Of a DNA stretch of 64,000 nucleotides, positions 16,293 to 26,227 are shown piece by piece. The notes under the pieces are model-generated. The model saw only the letters and a list, made by a program, of their open reading frames with translations, searched no databases and was not told the origin of the DNA. The stretch covers positions 434,001 through 498,000 of the forward strand of contig JALPRQ010000001.1 in NCBI GenBank assembly GCA_023630215.1. Direction: 5' to 3'. Position 1 is the stretch's first letter, and each line of letters opens with the position of its first letter. Source of the stretch: Rhodobacteraceae bacterium NBU2976 (GTDB lineage: Bacteria > Pseudomonadota > Alphaproteobacteria > Rhodobacterales > Rhodobacteraceae). The position numbers and the translations under genes are program-made.

Positions 16293-17521
16293 GCGGGGGT
16301 GTGCCAGAACTGCGGTTCCCGGGGTTTGAGGGGGAGTGGGAGAAGATACGGCTGGGAACTATTTGTGAGAAAGTTGGAAGTGGCTCGACGCCCAAAGGAG
16401 GTTCGGCGGTATATAAACAGAAGGGAATTCCACTTATCAGAAGTCAGAACGTGAATAATGACAGGTTAGATTTGACCGATGTTGTTTATATTGATGATCA
16501 GACAGACCAAAAAATGTCTGGGTCACGTGTGCGTAAGATGGATGTTCTTCTTAACATCACCGGTGCGTCAATCGGCCGAAGTTGTGTAGTTCCAGCGGAG
16601 TTTTCAATAGGAAACGTCAACCAACATGTGTGCATAATACGGTTAATATCGAAAGCGGCTCCGCAATATATTCAAGCGTTCCTCGCATCTTTCAGGGGGC
16701 AAAAGCAAGTTTTCCAATCTCAAGCGGGCGGAGGGCGTGAGGGTCTAAACTTCGAAAACATCCGTTTGATGAAGTTGGCTCTCCCCGCCCTACCTGAACA
16801 ACAAAAGATTGCGGCTTTTTTGGATGCGGTTTCGGGGAAGATTTCGGCCTTGTCGGCAGAGCGGGCGGGGTTGGTGGCGTATAAGCGCGGGGTGATGCAG
16901 CAACTCTTCTCCCAATCCCTCCGCTTCACCCACCCCGACGGCACCCCCTTCCCGGACTGGGAAGAACGGCGTCTTTCATCGGTCCTGACAGAGCACAAAG
17001 AAAGAAACCAAGACAAATTACCAATATTTTCTGTTTCTGTTGCAGTTGGGTTGGTTGACCAGATCGAACACCTTGGCAGAAGTTTTGCGGCAAAGGAAAC
17101 CACGCATTACAACCGCGTGAATACTCATGACGTTGTCTACACTAAGAGTCCGACTGGTGACTTTCCCTTAGGAATAATTAAACAAAGTAAAGTGGGCTAT
17201 CCGGTTGCTGTTTCACCGCTTTATGGCGTCTTTCGGCCCGAGAATCCTGCTATCGGTTATATTCTGCATGTTCTTTTCGAATCTCCGATTGCCACGAAGA
17301 ACTATCTTCATCCATTGGTTCAAAAAGGGGCAAAGAATACTATTGCAGTAACAAATAACCGCTTTCTCGAAGGAAAATTATTTTTACCGACCGATCCCCA
17401 AGAACAAACCCTCATCGCCAACGCCCTCTCCGCCCTCGACGCCAAAATCGACGCTGTCACAACCCAGATTTCCCAGATGGAGACCTTTAAAAAAGGCCTC
17501 CTGCAAAAGATGTTTGTCTAA
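16289..17521 (+). CDS. hsdS: type I restriction-modification specificity subunit HsdS
   Basis: Defines the target sequence of the system. The 410-residue protein has the usual two halves, each a variable target-recognition domain followed by a conserved helix: LPEQQKIAAFLDAVSGKI...YKRGVMQQLF near residue 180-220 and DPQEQTLIANALSALDAKI...FKKGLLQKMF at the end. The start ATG overlaps the hsdM stop; upstream in-frame codons lie within hsdM. The recognition halves (about 16350-16780 and 16970-17390) are visibly richer in A and T than the conserved parts, consistent with recombinational exchange of recognition domains. Target sequence cannot be predicted by eye. Confidence 0.95.
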   Translation: MSGGVPELRFPGFEGEWEKIRLGTICEKVGSGSTPKGGSAVYKQKGIPLIRSQNVNNDRLDLTDVVYIDDQTDQKMSGSRVRKMDVLLNITGASIGRSCVVPAEFSIGNVNQHVCIIRLISKAAPQYIQAFLASFRGQKQVFQSQAGGGREGLNFENIRLMKLALPALPEQQKIAAFLDAVSGKISALSAERAGLVAYKRGVMQQLFSQSLRFTHPDGTPFPDWEERRLSSVLTEHKERNQDKLPIFSVSVAVGLVDQIEHLGRSFAAKETTHYNRVNTHDVVYTKSPTGDFPLGIIKQSKVGYPVAVSPLYGVFRPENPAIGYILHVLFESPIATKNYLHPLVQKGAKNTIAVTNNRFLEGKLFLPTDPQEQTLIANALSALDAKIDAVTTQISQMETFKKGLLQKMFV

Positions 17522-17530
17522 AGGTGTTTT

Positions 17531-20407
17531 ATGTCCATTCAGTCCGAAGCCCAGCTTGAACAGGAACTGATTGACCGGTTGGCCGGCCTCGGCTGGGATC
17601 GGGTGCGGATACCCGACCTTGCCGCGCTGACCGCTAACCTCAAAACCCAGCTGGAGGCGCATAATGCCACCCGGTTCACCGACGATGAATTCAAACGCAT
17701 TCTGAATCACCTTGAAAAAGGCTCCGTCCTGGAAAAAGCCAGAACACTGCGCGACCGCATGGTGCTGCCCCGCGATGACGGCACTGTCACCCATATCGAA
17801 TTTTTCAACACGCTGGAATGGTGCAAAAACCGCTATCAGGTGACCAGCCAGGTCACCGTCGAAGGGTCCTATAAAACCCGGTATGACGTCACGCTTCTGG
17901 TCAATGGCCTGCCGCTGGTGCAGATCGAACTGAAACGCCGCGGGCTGGGATTGAAAGAGGCGTTCAACCAGATCAACCGCTATCAGCGTCACAGCTTTTG
18001 GGCGGGGTCGGCCCTGTTTCAATATGTCCAGATTTTCGTGATCTCCAACGGGGAAAACACCCGCTATTTCGCCAACAACCGCAATCAGGATTTCAAACAG
18101 ACCTATTACTGGGCGAACGAGGATAACCAATCCGTCAACGGGCTGGAAAAATTCACCGACGCTTTTCTGGAAAAATGTTTCGTATCCAAGATGATCGCGA
18201 AATATGTCGTGCTGCACGAAACCCTGAAAATCCCCATGGTGTTGCGCCCCTATCAGTACTACGCCGTGGAAAAGATAGTGGAGCGCGTTCAGACCGGCCG
18301 CAAAAACGGCTATATCTGGCACACAACCGGGTCGGGGAAAACGCTGACCTCGTTCAAGGCCAGCCAGATCATCGTCGAAAATCCCAAGGTGGCAAAAGTC
18401 GTGTTTGTGGTCGACCGCGCCGATCTGGATTATCAGACGACCAAGGAATTCAACGCCTTTTCCGAAGGTTCGGTTGACGGCACGGACAACACCGCCAAAT
18501 TGGTGGCTCAGCTTACCGATCCAAAGGTAAAGCTGGTCGTTACCACAATCCAGAAGCTGAACACCGCGATAACCCGCGAGCGCCACGAAGCAGAAATGGC
18601 GCTGTTGAAAGACCAGCGTGTTGTGTTTGTATTTGACGAATGCCATCGCAGCCAATTCGGCGAAACCCACAAAAATATCGTGACCTATTTCAGCAAGGCG
18701 CAGCTGTTCGGTTTTACCGGCACGCCGATCCTTGTCGAAAATGCCATTGGCAAGAAAACCACCAAAGATTTGTTTGGTGAGTGCTTACACAAATACGTCA
18801 TCACCGATGCGATTGCAGATGAAAACGTGCTGCGCTTTTCGGTCGAATACTGGGGAAAGCTGCGCAAGAAAGACGGCACCCTTGTGCAGGACGAAGAAGT
18901 CGGCGGAATTGACCTGAAGGAGTTTTTCGAAAGCAAGGATCGGATAGCAGGCGTCGTTGATTGGGTGATCGAGCATCACAATTCCAAAACCCACAACCGT
19001 CAGTTCTCGGCAATCATGTGCTGTAGTTCCGTCGATGCGCTGACAAAGACATACGAGGCATTCGCCAAACGCAAGGCCGAGGGTAAGCATGATTTGCGGA
19101 TCGCCACAATCTTCAGCTTTCAGCCGAACGAGGAGGACGAGGACGCCAACGGACTGATCGCCGACACAGACGTGACCGGCGGCCCCGTTTCAGAAAAAAC
19201 GCAGCATAGTCGCGATAAACTGGCGGGATTTGTTGAGGACTATAACCAGATGTTCGGGACCAACAATTCAGTCAAGGACGGCAAGGCGTTTTACACATAT
19301 TACAAAGCCCTCGCAAAACGGATGAAGTGGCGCGACCATGGGAATTTCGTGCCAGATCAGGGTATCGATATCCTTTTGGTCGTGAACATGTTTCTGACCG
19401 GTTTTGATGCCAAAACCTGTAACACGCTCTATGTCGACAAGAACCTGAAATATCACGGGCTGATACAGGCATTTTCACGCACCAACCGCACGATTGGTCA
19501 AAAGAAATCTCAGGGGAATATCATTTGTTTCCGCAACCTCAAGGACAAGGTTGATGAAGCAATCGCGTTGTTTTCCAATCGGGATGCAAAAGATTTGATC
19601 CTAGTGGAGCCTTATCAGGTTTACGTTGAGCGTTTCAACGCAGCAGCAAAAACACTTCTGGACATTGTGGCGACGCCCAACGCCGTTGATAAGTTGGAGA
19701 GCGAGGAGGATATCCTCGCCTTTGTTCATGCTTTCCGCGAATTGATGCGGATCAGAAATGTCCTGACAAGCTTTGCTGAGTTTTCCGACGATGATTTGGT
19801 GTTGGAGGAGCAGCGGTTTGAAAAATTCAAAAGCAAGTATTTGGATATTTCAGATAGGGCGAAAGACGCAAAGGAAATCACCGATAAAGCCTCCATTCTG
19901 GACGAAGTGGATTTCGAGCTAGAGCTGATAAGGCGTGACAACATTAACGTCGCCTATATTTTGGCCCTTTTGGCGTCTATCGACCATGATGATGAAGAGC
20001 TAAGTCTGTCTGAAGTTCGGCGTTCTGCTGTCTTGGACCTTCTGGATACAGAGCCTCGCCTTAGAAGCAAGAAGGATTTGATTGAAGAATTTATTGTGTC
20101 CTATTTGCCAAGATTGCGAAACGAGGAGGAAATCAGAGACTCGTTTGTCGAATACTGGCAAGCGCAGAGTGAAATTGCGTTTTCGAAGTTATGTGAAGAA
20201 GAAGGTCTAAACCGAACGAAATTTCAAAAACTTGTGGATACCTATGTTTTCTCCGGAAAACGTCCTCTTGTTGATGAAGTTGCTAACGCCCTGAATGATC
20301 GGCCAGGAATTCTTGAAAAACGGAGAATTTCGGACCGCGTTGTCAAAAGGATGCTCGAACATATCGAAACCTTCGATGAGCATATGGGCCAGATAGACGC
20401 AGCGTAA
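17531..20407 (+). CDS. hsdR: type I restriction endonuclease subunit HsdR
   Basis: Motor and nuclease subunit, 958 residues. The N-terminal nuclease site shows D119 and Q131-I-E133-L-K135 (VQIELKRR), a PD-(D/E)xK core. The helicase part has Walker A TTGSGKT (265-271) and the DEAD-like box DECH (369-372), then FTGTPI and QAFSRTNR as further superfamily-2 motifs. The C-terminal part is helical and binds HsdM. It begins 9 bp after hsdS. The frame is complete, so the system should be able to restrict DNA. The last quarter is less GC-rich than the rest. Confidence 0.95.
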   Translation: MSIQSEAQLEQELIDRLAGLGWDRVRIPDLAALTANLKTQLEAHNATRFTDDEFKRILNHLEKGSVLEKARTLRDRMVLPRDDGTVTHIEFFNTLEWCKNRYQVTSQVTVEGSYKTRYDVTLLVNGLPLVQIELKRRGLGLKEAFNQINRYQRHSFWAGSALFQYVQIFVISNGENTRYFANNRNQDFKQTYYWANEDNQSVNGLEKFTDAFLEKCFVSKMIAKYVVLHETLKIPMVLRPYQYYAVEKIVERVQTGRKNGYIWHTTGSGKTLTSFKASQIIVENPKVAKVVFVVDRADLDYQTTKEFNAFSEGSVDGTDNTAKLVAQLTDPKVKLVVTTIQKLNTAITRERHEAEMALLKDQRVVFVFDECHRSQFGETHKNIVTYFSKAQLFGFTGTPILVENAIGKKTTKDLFGECLHKYVITDAIADENVLRFSVEYWGKLRKKDGTLVQDEEVGGIDLKEFFESKDRIAGVVDWVIEHHNSKTHNRQFSAIMCCSSVDALTKTYEAFAKRKAEGKHDLRIATIFSFQPNEEDEDANGLIADTDVTGGPVSEKTQHSRDKLAGFVEDYNQMFGTNNSVKDGKAFYTYYKALAKRMKWRDHGNFVPDQGIDILLVVNMFLTGFDAKTCNTLYVDKNLKYHGLIQAFSRTNRTIGQKKSQGNIICFRNLKDKVDEAIALFSNRDAKDLILVEPYQVYVERFNAAAKTLLDIVATPNAVDKLESEEDILAFVHAFRELMRIRNVLTSFAEFSDDDLVLEEQRFEKFKSKYLDISDRAKDAKEITDKASILDEVDFELELIRRDNINVAYILALLASIDHDDEELSLSEVRRSAVLDLLDTEPRLRSKKDLIEEFIVSYLPRLRNEEEIRDSFVEYWQAQSEIAFSKLCEEEGLNRTKFQKLVDTYVFSGKRPLVDEVANALNDRPGILEKRRISDRVVKRMLEHIETFDEHMGQIDAA

Positions 20408-20436
20408 GCAATGCGGCAGCACAAAAAACTTCGTTC

Positions 20437-20457
20437 TGTTGGCAAAAATGTTGGCAA
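20437..20457 (+). repeat. candidate integrase arm sites, right end
   Basis: TGTTGGCAA occurs at 20437-20445 and 20449-20457, the same 12-bp period and orientation as TGTTGGGAA at the left end (11435-11455). The pair lies about 50 bp inside the right attachment repeat. Role as integrase binding sites is inferred. Confidence 0.6.
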
Positions 20458-20512
20458 GGATAGGGGTTAATATCAAATAACCCTTATAAATCAATTTACT
20501 AGATTAGGAATT

Positions 20513-20588
<76 letters not shown>

Positions 20589-20658
20589 GTTTCGCTGCCC
20601 CGGATCAGGGCAGCGAGTGGTTTCTATTCTTGACCTCGACCGAGATCAAGTGAAAACA

Positions 20659-20994
20659 TTAATCGTCGTCATTCCCGGGCACATCAGCCAGATCATCGAG
20701 GTTGACAGTGTCATCTTCGTCATCTTCCAGCAGCTCGTCCTCGACGCCGGTATCGGTGTCATCGTCGTCCTCGAGAATGATATCATCATCATCCAGATCG
20801 ATAACATCCGCATCTTCGATGTCTTCTGCCTTTTCTTTGACACGTGACGCCGATTTGTTGCCGGTTTCCAGCAGCGATGCCAAATCAAACGTAGCGCCGC
20901 AGGACGGGCACGTCATCGGATCGTTCTGAAGGTCGTAAAACCGTGTTGCACATTTTGGGCAAAGGCGTTTTACGCCCCATTCTTCTTTGGGCAT
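20659..20994 (-). CDS. FYDLN-type acidic zinc-ribbon protein (TIGR02300 family)
   Basis: A 111-residue protein typical of alphaproteobacteria. The N-terminus MPKEEWGVKRLCPKCATRFY carries a zinc ribbon with C12, C15, C29 and C32 and the family block FYDLQNDPMTCPSCG. The C-terminal half is extremely acidic (long runs of Asp and Glu). The start at 20994 follows a GGGGAT ribosome site; an in-frame extension to 21045 lacks family similarity. The function of the family is unknown. It lies just upstream (in its direction of reading, before) of the tRNA and is divergent from the YgjP-like gene. Confidence 0.92.
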   Translation of the reverse strand: MPKEEWGVKRLCPKCATRFYDLQNDPMTCPSCGATFDLASLLETGNKSASRVKEKAEDIEDADVIDLDDDDIILEDDDDTDTGVEDELLEDDEDDTVNLDDLADVPGNDDD

Positions 20995-21115
20995 ATCCAT
21001 CCCCTGAATCATTTCGGACAATTTGTCGTGCCAACTGCCACACACATAGGGGGAATGTCAAAGCCTTTGCGACATTGTGCTTGAGGGTGTTCGCCGGGCG
21101 GTTTATTTCAGTCAC

Positions 21116-21787
21116 ATGCTCACCGTCGGCACGCCCCCCATTTCCGTTCGTTTACGCCGCTCCGCGCGGGCACGACGCTTGACTTTACGTTTGTCCAGAA
21201 TCGATGGAAATGCCACGTTGACCGCACCGCTTCGTGTCAGCGATTCCAAGGTTCAGGCATTTCTGAATACGCAGGAAGATTGGTTGCGCAAACAAATAGC
21301 CGCGCGCCCGACGCGGCAGTCTGTCGGGATCGGCAGCACCATCCCGTTTCGTGGCGAACCGCATCTTCTGGTCGCGGGCGACCGACCTCGCGTTTGCGAT
21401 CAACGCATTGAACTGCCGGTGCGCAATTCCGGCGCCCGACTGCAGGCGTTGCTGAAGCACGAAGCGCGAAATGCCATTGCCCCCCTGTCAGATCACTATG
21501 CGGCCCAGCTGGGACGGAGGGTTAACCGCCTGACATTTCGCGATACCCGATCACGCTGGGGATCCTGTTCGCAGGATGGCAATCTGATGTTTTCGTGGCG
21601 TCTGATCATGGCACCGCCGATTGTGTTGGAGTATGTCGTCGTGCACGAGGTTGCGCATCTGGTGGAAATGAACCATTCCAAAGCATTCTGGCAGGTTGTC
21701 GAACGGCTGATGCCCGACTATGACACTCATCGGGCATGGCTGCGAACGCATGGCGCGGCGCTGCATGCAATTGACTTTACCTCTTGA
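21116..21787 (+). CDS. YgjP-like zinc metallohydrolase (DUF45/M48-related)
   Basis: A 223-residue protein with H177-E178-V-A-H181 (YVVVHEVAHLVEMNHSKAFW) and a third likely ligand H187, preceded by RSRWGSCSQDGNLMFSWRLIMAP, the hallmark of the YgjP/DUF45 family. It is a cytosolic predicted metal-dependent hydrolase of uncertain substrate. The ATG at 21116 has only a weak ribosome site; an in-frame extension to 21077 is possible. Stands alone between divergent and downstream genes. Confidence 0.9.
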   Translation: MLTVGTPPISVRLRRSARARRLTLRLSRIDGNATLTAPLRVSDSKVQAFLNTQEDWLRKQIAARPTRQSVGIGSTIPFRGEPHLLVAGDRPRVCDQRIELPVRNSGARLQALLKHEARNAIAPLSDHYAAQLGRRVNRLTFRDTRSRWGSCSQDGNLMFSWRLIMAPPIVLEYVVVHEVAHLVEMNHSKAFWQVVERLMPDYDTHRAWLRTHGAALHAIDFTS

Positions 21788-21799
21788 CCAGTTTTATTT

Positions 21800-21809
21800 T
21801 GTGATCACA
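21800..21809. promoter_or_regulatory. 10-bp palindrome, candidate GntR autoregulatory site
   Basis: TGTGATCACA lies 8 bp upstream of the GntR gene start, in a T-rich stretch. FadR/FCD-type regulators often bind short palindromes of the form TGGTxxxACCA or TGTGATCACA-like in their own promoter. The position over the leader supports autoregulation but nothing more. Confidence 0.4.
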
Positions 21810-21817
21810 GATAAGCC

Positions 21818-22453
21818 ATGGATCACGATCGTAGCGAACCTGCCAACGAATATGTTTACAAGACCCTCCGCAACCGCATCATGGCGGGCGAGATGGCGCC
21901 CGGCGATACCCTTACATTGCGCGGGATTGGGCAGGAGTTTCACGCCTCGATGACCCCCGCGCGCGAGGCGGTACGCCGTCTGGTCGCCGAAGGGGCGCTT
22001 AGCTTCACCTCGACGGGGCGCATTGTCGTTCCCATCCTCTCCAACGAACGGATAGAGGAGCTGGCAGCCATCCGCGCCCTTTTGGAACCGGAACTGGCCG
22101 CTCGCGCACTGCCGCGGGCCCATTTCGCCCTGATCGACCGGCTGGACACCATCAATCACACGATCGCGCAGATAATCGCCAAAGGGGATGCTGTTGGTTA
22201 TGTCCGCACCAACATGGAATTTCACCGCACGCTTTATCTGCGCGCCCAAAGCCCGGCGATGCTTGCGCTGATCGAAACCGTCTGGCTACAAGCGGGGCCA
22301 ACCATGCGTTCGCTTTACCGGCAATTGCCGTCGAAACGCGCGGCTGAAAAACATCAGACGATTTTGCAAACCCTGCGAGCCGGGGATGAACCGGGGCTGC
22401 GCCTTGCGATCCGGTCCGACGTAACGTCGGGATTAAGGATGTTATTGGCATGA
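21818..22453 (+). CDS. GntR-family (FCD domain) transcription regulator
   Basis: A 211-residue FadR-type regulator: winged helix-turn-helix in residues about 10-75 (YVYKTLRNRIMAGEMAPGD, TPAREAVRRLVAEGAL) and an all-helical FCD ligand domain with the metal-binding pattern NMEFHRTLYLRA and a further His near KHQTIL. Its stop overlaps the start of the serine hydrolase gene (ATGA), so it probably controls that gene. Ligand unknown; metal-bound organic acids are usual for the family. Confidence 0.92.
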   Translation: MDHDRSEPANEYVYKTLRNRIMAGEMAPGDTLTLRGIGQEFHASMTPAREAVRRLVAEGALSFTSTGRIVVPILSNERIEELAAIRALLEPELAARALPRAHFALIDRLDTINHTIAQIIAKGDAVGYVRTNMEFHRTLYLRAQSPAMLALIETVWLQAGPTMRSLYRQLPSKRAAEKHQTILQTLRAGDEPGLRLAIRSDVTSGLRMLLA

Positions 22454-23619
22454 AGAGGTTTCTGAAATGGACCGTGCGCGTTGTCGCCACATTGCTGATC
22501 ATCGTCGCTGGTCTGGCCATTTGGAGGTGGGAGGACATCAATCGTCTGATGGCGGTCAATTCCATGTTCACAGAGGGGAAGATCGTCAACAACTTCTCGT
22601 CAATGGATACGATGTTCCACACTGTGGTGATGGATGTCCCGAATGACGCGCCGGCACCGCTGCCGGTCGCGCTACGTGACATGCCCGCCAGTTTGGACGG
22701 GTTTGTTACCGACCGCAATGTGACCGCGATTGTGGTGCTGAAGGACGGTCAGATTGCCTACGAAAACTACTATCTCGGCACCGGGGCCGAGGACTTGCGC
22801 ATCAGCTGGTCGGTTGCCAAAAGCTACCTGTCCGCGCTGATGGGGATCGTGCTGGCCGAGGGTGCGATTGCCAGCATCGACGACCCGGTGACGACATACG
22901 CCCCCTCGTTGACAGGCACCGCTTATGATGGCGCGACCATCCGCAATGTGTTGAACATGGCCAGCGGCGTTGTATTTAACGAGGATTATCTCGACTTTAA
23001 TTCCGACATTAACAAGATGGGCCGGATAATTGGCCTTGGCGGGTCAATGGATGGTTTCGCCGAAGGGCTGATGTTGCGCGACAATGACCCGGGCACACAA
23101 TGGCGCTACGTGTCGATTGATACCCATATCCTTGGCATGGTGATCCGCGGGGCGACCGGGCGGTCGATCCCGGACCTTCTGGCCGAAAAGCTGCTGACCC
23201 CGCTGGGGATGGAGGCGGACCCCTACTATGTCACGGACGGTTATGGCGTTGCCTTTGTGCTGGGGGGTTTGAATATCCGCACCCGCGATTATGCCCGATT
23301 TGGTCTTATGATCCTCAATAACGGGCGCTTGAATGATGTGCAGATTGTGCCGCCCGATTGGGTGGCCCAAACCACCGTGGCCTCTGCTCCCAACACGCCG
23401 CGCTCTATCGATTATGGGATGCAGTGGTGGGTGCCGTCCGACGCGACCGATGGGGAATTTTTCGCGCGGGGTATTTATGGGCAATATATCTATATCAACC
23501 AACCAGAAGGGGTGGTGATCGCATTAAACTCTGCCGACCGCGCGTTTCGCTCGCCAGGTGTGTTTGAACAAAACCTGCGCCTCTTCCGCGAGGTGGTGGA
23601 AGATTTACGCGATGAATAG
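22450..23619 (+). CDS. membrane-anchored serine hydrolase of the beta-lactamase (class C) superfamily
   Basis: A 389-residue protein with one N-terminal membrane helix (about residues 7-25) and a large, presumably periplasmic domain. The catalytic S121-x-x-K124 is in [14 protein letters not shown]; a tyrosine in [15 protein letters not shown] is the second motif, and GIYGQYIYI stands at the position of the third. These fit the beta-lactamase/esterase EstB-like family, not a resistance lactamase specifically. It is coupled to the upstream GntR gene (ATGA). Substrate unknown. Confidence 0.88.
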   Translation: MKRFLKWTVRVVATLLIIVAGLAIWRWEDINRLMAVNSMFTEGKIVNNFSSMDTMFHTVVMDVPNDAPAPLPVALRDMPASLDGFVTDRNVTAIVVLKDGQIAYENYYLGTGAEDLRISWSVAKSYLSALMGIVLAEGAIASIDDPVTTYAPSLTGTAYDGATIRNVLNMASGVVFNEDYLDFNSDINKMGRIIGLGGSMDGFAEGLMLRDNDPGTQWRYVSIDTHILGMVIRGATGRSIPDLLAEKLLTPLGMEADPYYVTDGYGVAFVLGGLNIRTRDYARFGLMILNNGRLNDVQIVPPDWVAQTTVASAPNTPRSIDYGMQWWVPSDATDGEFFARGIYGQYIYINQPEGVVIALNSADRAFRSPGVFEQNLRLFREVVEDLRDE

Positions 23620-23705
23620 ACTGCAGATTATTTTGGTCCATCGTCTGGACATATCATTTGCTATGCCTATATCCCCCTGACACTTTGTCCAAAGCTGGTA
23701 TTCCC

Positions 23706-24632
23706 ATGAACGCAATTGTTTCGGTCCAAAACCTCTCCAAAACCTATGCCGGAGGGTTTCAGGCGCTGAAGTCCGTATCCCTCGACATCAAAGAAGGCGA
23801 GATAATCGCGCTGCTGGGGCCAAACGGCGCGGGCAAGACGACACTGATTTCGACGATCTGCGGAATCACGACACCGTCCTCTGGCACAGTGACGGTTGGC
23901 GGGCTCGACATCCAAAAAGACTATCGCGAGACCCGTAAGCTGATCGGCCTTGTCCCGCAGGAACTGACGGTGGAAACATTTGAAACGGTGACGGCAACCG
24001 TGCGGATGAGCCGTGGTCTGTTCGGCTATAAACCCGACGATGCCTATATCGAAAAGGTGCTGAAATCCTTGTCACTCTGGGACAAGAAGGACACGCAAAT
24101 CCGCGCCCTATCTGGCGGTATGAAACGCCGCGTTCTGATCGCCAAGGCCCTGTCCCACCAGCCCCGCGTGTTGTTTCTGGATGAACCGACTGCGGGCGTG
24201 GATGTGGAGCTGCGCAAAGACATGTGGAACATCGTGCGCGAGCTGCGCGATGACGGGGTGACGATCATTCTGACCACCCATTATATCGAGGAAGCCGAAG
24301 AAATCGCCGACCGCGTCGGCGTGATCAACCACGGCGAAATCCTGTTGGTCGAAGACAAGGCAGAGCTGATGAAAAAGCTGGGCCAGAAAACGCTGGAAAT
24401 CGACCTTCAGGAACCCGCATCTGTTATCCCTGACAGCCTGTCCAAATATCAGTTGCAGCTGTCAGAAAGCGGCGAGAAGCTGACCTATACCTATGACACT
24501 AACGCTGACCGCACGGGGATTACCGCGCTGTTGACGGACCTTGGAAAGGCTGGGCTGGTGATGAAGGATCTGGCGACCTCGCAAAGTTCGCTCGAAGATA
24601 TTTTTGTTAATCTGGTGAAAGAAGACGCATGA
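23706..24632 (+). CDS. ABC-2 type exporter ATP-binding protein
   Basis: A 308-residue ATPase: Walker A GPNGAGKT at 38-45, signature LSGGMKRR, Walker [14 protein letters not shown]-loop [10 protein letters not shown], and a C-terminal extension of about 90 residues ending [14 protein letters not shown], typical of drug/polysaccharide-type ABC-2 exporters (NodI/CcmA-like group). The ATG at 23706 matches the family start. Its stop overlaps the permease start by four bases, so the two form one exporter. Substrate not evident. Confidence 0.93.
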   Translation: MNAIVSVQNLSKTYAGGFQALKSVSLDIKEGEIIALLGPNGAGKTTLISTICGITTPSSGTVTVGGLDIQKDYRETRKLIGLVPQELTVETFETVTATVRMSRGLFGYKPDDAYIEKVLKSLSLWDKKDTQIRALSGGMKRRVLIAKALSHQPRVLFLDEPTAGVDVELRKDMWNIVRELRDDGVTIILTTHYIEEAEEIADRVGVINHGEILLVEDKAELMKKLGQKTLEIDLQEPASVIPDSLSKYQLQLSESGEKLTYTYDTNADRTGITALLTDLGKAGLVMKDLATSQSSLEDIFVNLVKEDA

Positions 24633-25390
24633 ATTTCCAGGCTGTAAAATCCATCTATATCTATGAAATGTCGCGCACAGCGCGGACATTGTTCCAAAGC
24701 GTCGTCTCACCCGTCGTGTCGACATCCCTTTACTTCGTGGTGTTCGGCGCTGCCATCGGCAGCCGGATTCAATCGGTGGAGGGGGTGTCTTATGGCTCCT
24801 TCATTGTGCCCGGTCTGATCATGTTGACGCTGTTACAGCAGGCCGTTTCCAACGGATCGTTCGGCATTTATTTCCCGAAATTCACCGGCACGATCTACGA
24901 ATTGCTGTCCGCCCCCGTCAGTTTTTTTGAAGTCATCCTCGGCTATGTCGGGGCCGCGGCGACCAAGGCGATCATGATCGGGCTGATCATCCTCGCCACC
25001 AGTTATCTGTTTGTGGACATGACCATCCTGCATCCGTTCTGGATGCTGTTCTTCCTGCTGGTGACGGCCTTTACCTTTGCGCTGCTGGGATTCATCATCG
25101 GCATCTGGGCGGACAATTTCGAAAAGCTGCAACTGGTGCCCTTGCTGGTGATTACGCCATTGGTATTCCTTGGCGGCAGTTTCTATTCGATCTCCATGCT
25201 GCCCGAGGGTTGGCAAACCGTTGCGATGTTCAACCCGGTTGTGTACCTCGTCAGCGGTTTCCGCTGGGCCTTCTTTGGCTATTCCGATGTCGATCCGTTG
25301 ATCAGCGTGGCGATGATTGGGGTATTCTTTGCGATCATGGTTGGCGCAATCTGGTGGATTTTCAAAACCGGCTATCATCTGCGCACCTGA
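24629..25390 (+). CDS. ABC-2 type exporter permease
   Basis: A 253-residue membrane protein with about six helices and the ABC-2 signature region ([19 protein letters not shown], then [12 protein letters not shown]). It is coupled to the ATPase gene upstream (ATGA overlap). The length and order ATPase-permease match NodIJ/YadGH-type exporters; the similarity to YadH-like permeases is my reading of the pattern. Substrate unknown. Confidence 0.93.
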   Translation: MNFQAVKSIYIYEMSRTARTLFQSVVSPVVSTSLYFVVFGAAIGSRIQSVEGVSYGSFIVPGLIMLTLLQQAVSNGSFGIYFPKFTGTIYELLSAPVSFFEVILGYVGAAATKAIMIGLIILATSYLFVDMTILHPFWMLFFLLVTAFTFALLGFIIGIWADNFEKLQLVPLLVITPLVFLGGSFYSISMLPEGWQTVAMFNPVVYLVSGFRWAFFGYSDVDPLISVAMIGVFFAIMVGAIWWIFKTGYHLRT

Positions 25391-25573
25391 CCTGACCGCA
25401 TCGAAATTTCCCTGCATGATTTCTCAGTCGAAACGCCACACTGGAATCAGATTTGCGATGAAGCGTCGCAACATCCGGGCCATCCGACAAAGGCAAGTTG
25501 ATCGTGCGACCATTCGCGGGCAATGCGCCGTCCAGCATTTTCCCGATTGACAAATTTCGCGCCGACTGAAAAA

Positions 25574-25592
25574 AGGTCATTCCTTTTGACCT
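25574..25592. promoter_or_regulatory. small inverted repeat upstream of the LysE pair
   Basis: AGGTCA and TGACCT, separated by 7 bp, lie 13 bp before the first LysE-type gene. They could be an operator or a hairpin in the leader. The rest of the 215-bp gap (25391-25605) holds nothing I can support. Confidence 0.3.
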
Positions 25593-25605
25593 ATTTGGTG
25601 TGATT

Positions 25606-26211
25606 ATGGCTTTGCACGACATTCTTAGTCTTATCGGAATCATGCTGGCCGCAGGATGGACCCCGGGACCAAACAACGCAATGTTGGCGGCAAGCGGTGC
25701 CAACTTTGGCTGGCGGCCAACCTTGCCGCATATTCTGGGGGTCGCGTTCGGGTTCCCGCTGATGATGTTCCTTGTGTCCATCGGGCTTGGCGGAGTTTTT
25801 GAATCCTTGCCGATACTCCACGAAATCATGCGCTGGATCGGTGCAGCGCTGTTGATCTGGATCGCGTGGAACATTGCTACCTCTGGCACGCCGGGACAGA
25901 AAGCAGGTCGCCGTGCACCGTTTACCTTCTTACAGGCAGCCGCGTTCCAGTGGGTGAACCCCAAAGGCTGGGTTATGTGTATCAGCATCACGGCGCAATT
26001 TATGACAGGTGAGAATGTTCTGATCGAAGCCTTGTTTTGCACGTTTGCGACATTCCTCGCTGCTGCCAGCTCGGCCTCTGGTTGGGCCTATTTCGGATAT
26101 CGCATGCAGAAATGGTTGGCGAACCCGACGCGTGCGCTGATTTTCAATCTGGTGATGGCTGGCATCATTATCTTTGGTGTGTTTTTGCTGCTGACCGGCG
26201 ATATCTTCTAG
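25606..26211 (+). CDS. LysE/RhtB-family amino-acid exporter, first of a tandem pair
   Basis: A 201-residue membrane protein with six helices and the family motif GWTPGPNNAMLAASGANFG, then LPHILGVAFGFP and QWVNPKGWVM. It is expected to export an amino acid or small metabolite. The ATG at 25606 is preferred; a GTG two codons earlier gives the same protein plus two residues. The next gene, 16 bp on, is a paralogue. Confidence 0.92.
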   Translation: MALHDILSLIGIMLAAGWTPGPNNAMLAASGANFGWRPTLPHILGVAFGFPLMMFLVSIGLGGVFESLPILHEIMRWIGAALLIWIAWNIATSGTPGQKAGRRAPFTFLQAAAFQWVNPKGWVMCISITAQFMTGENVLIEALFCTFATFLAAASSASGWAYFGYRMQKWLANPTRALIFNLVMAGIIIFGVFLLLTGDIF

Positions 26212-26227
26212 CCCGGAAGGAGCTCAA

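Noticed and set aside
17384-18670. 428-codon minus-strand frame opposite hsdR
   Set aside because: Mirror of hsdR codons; hsdR motifs are intact on the plus strand.
20702-20929. Poly-serine frame on the plus strand
   Set aside because: Complement of the Asp/Glu run of the FYDLN-type protein.
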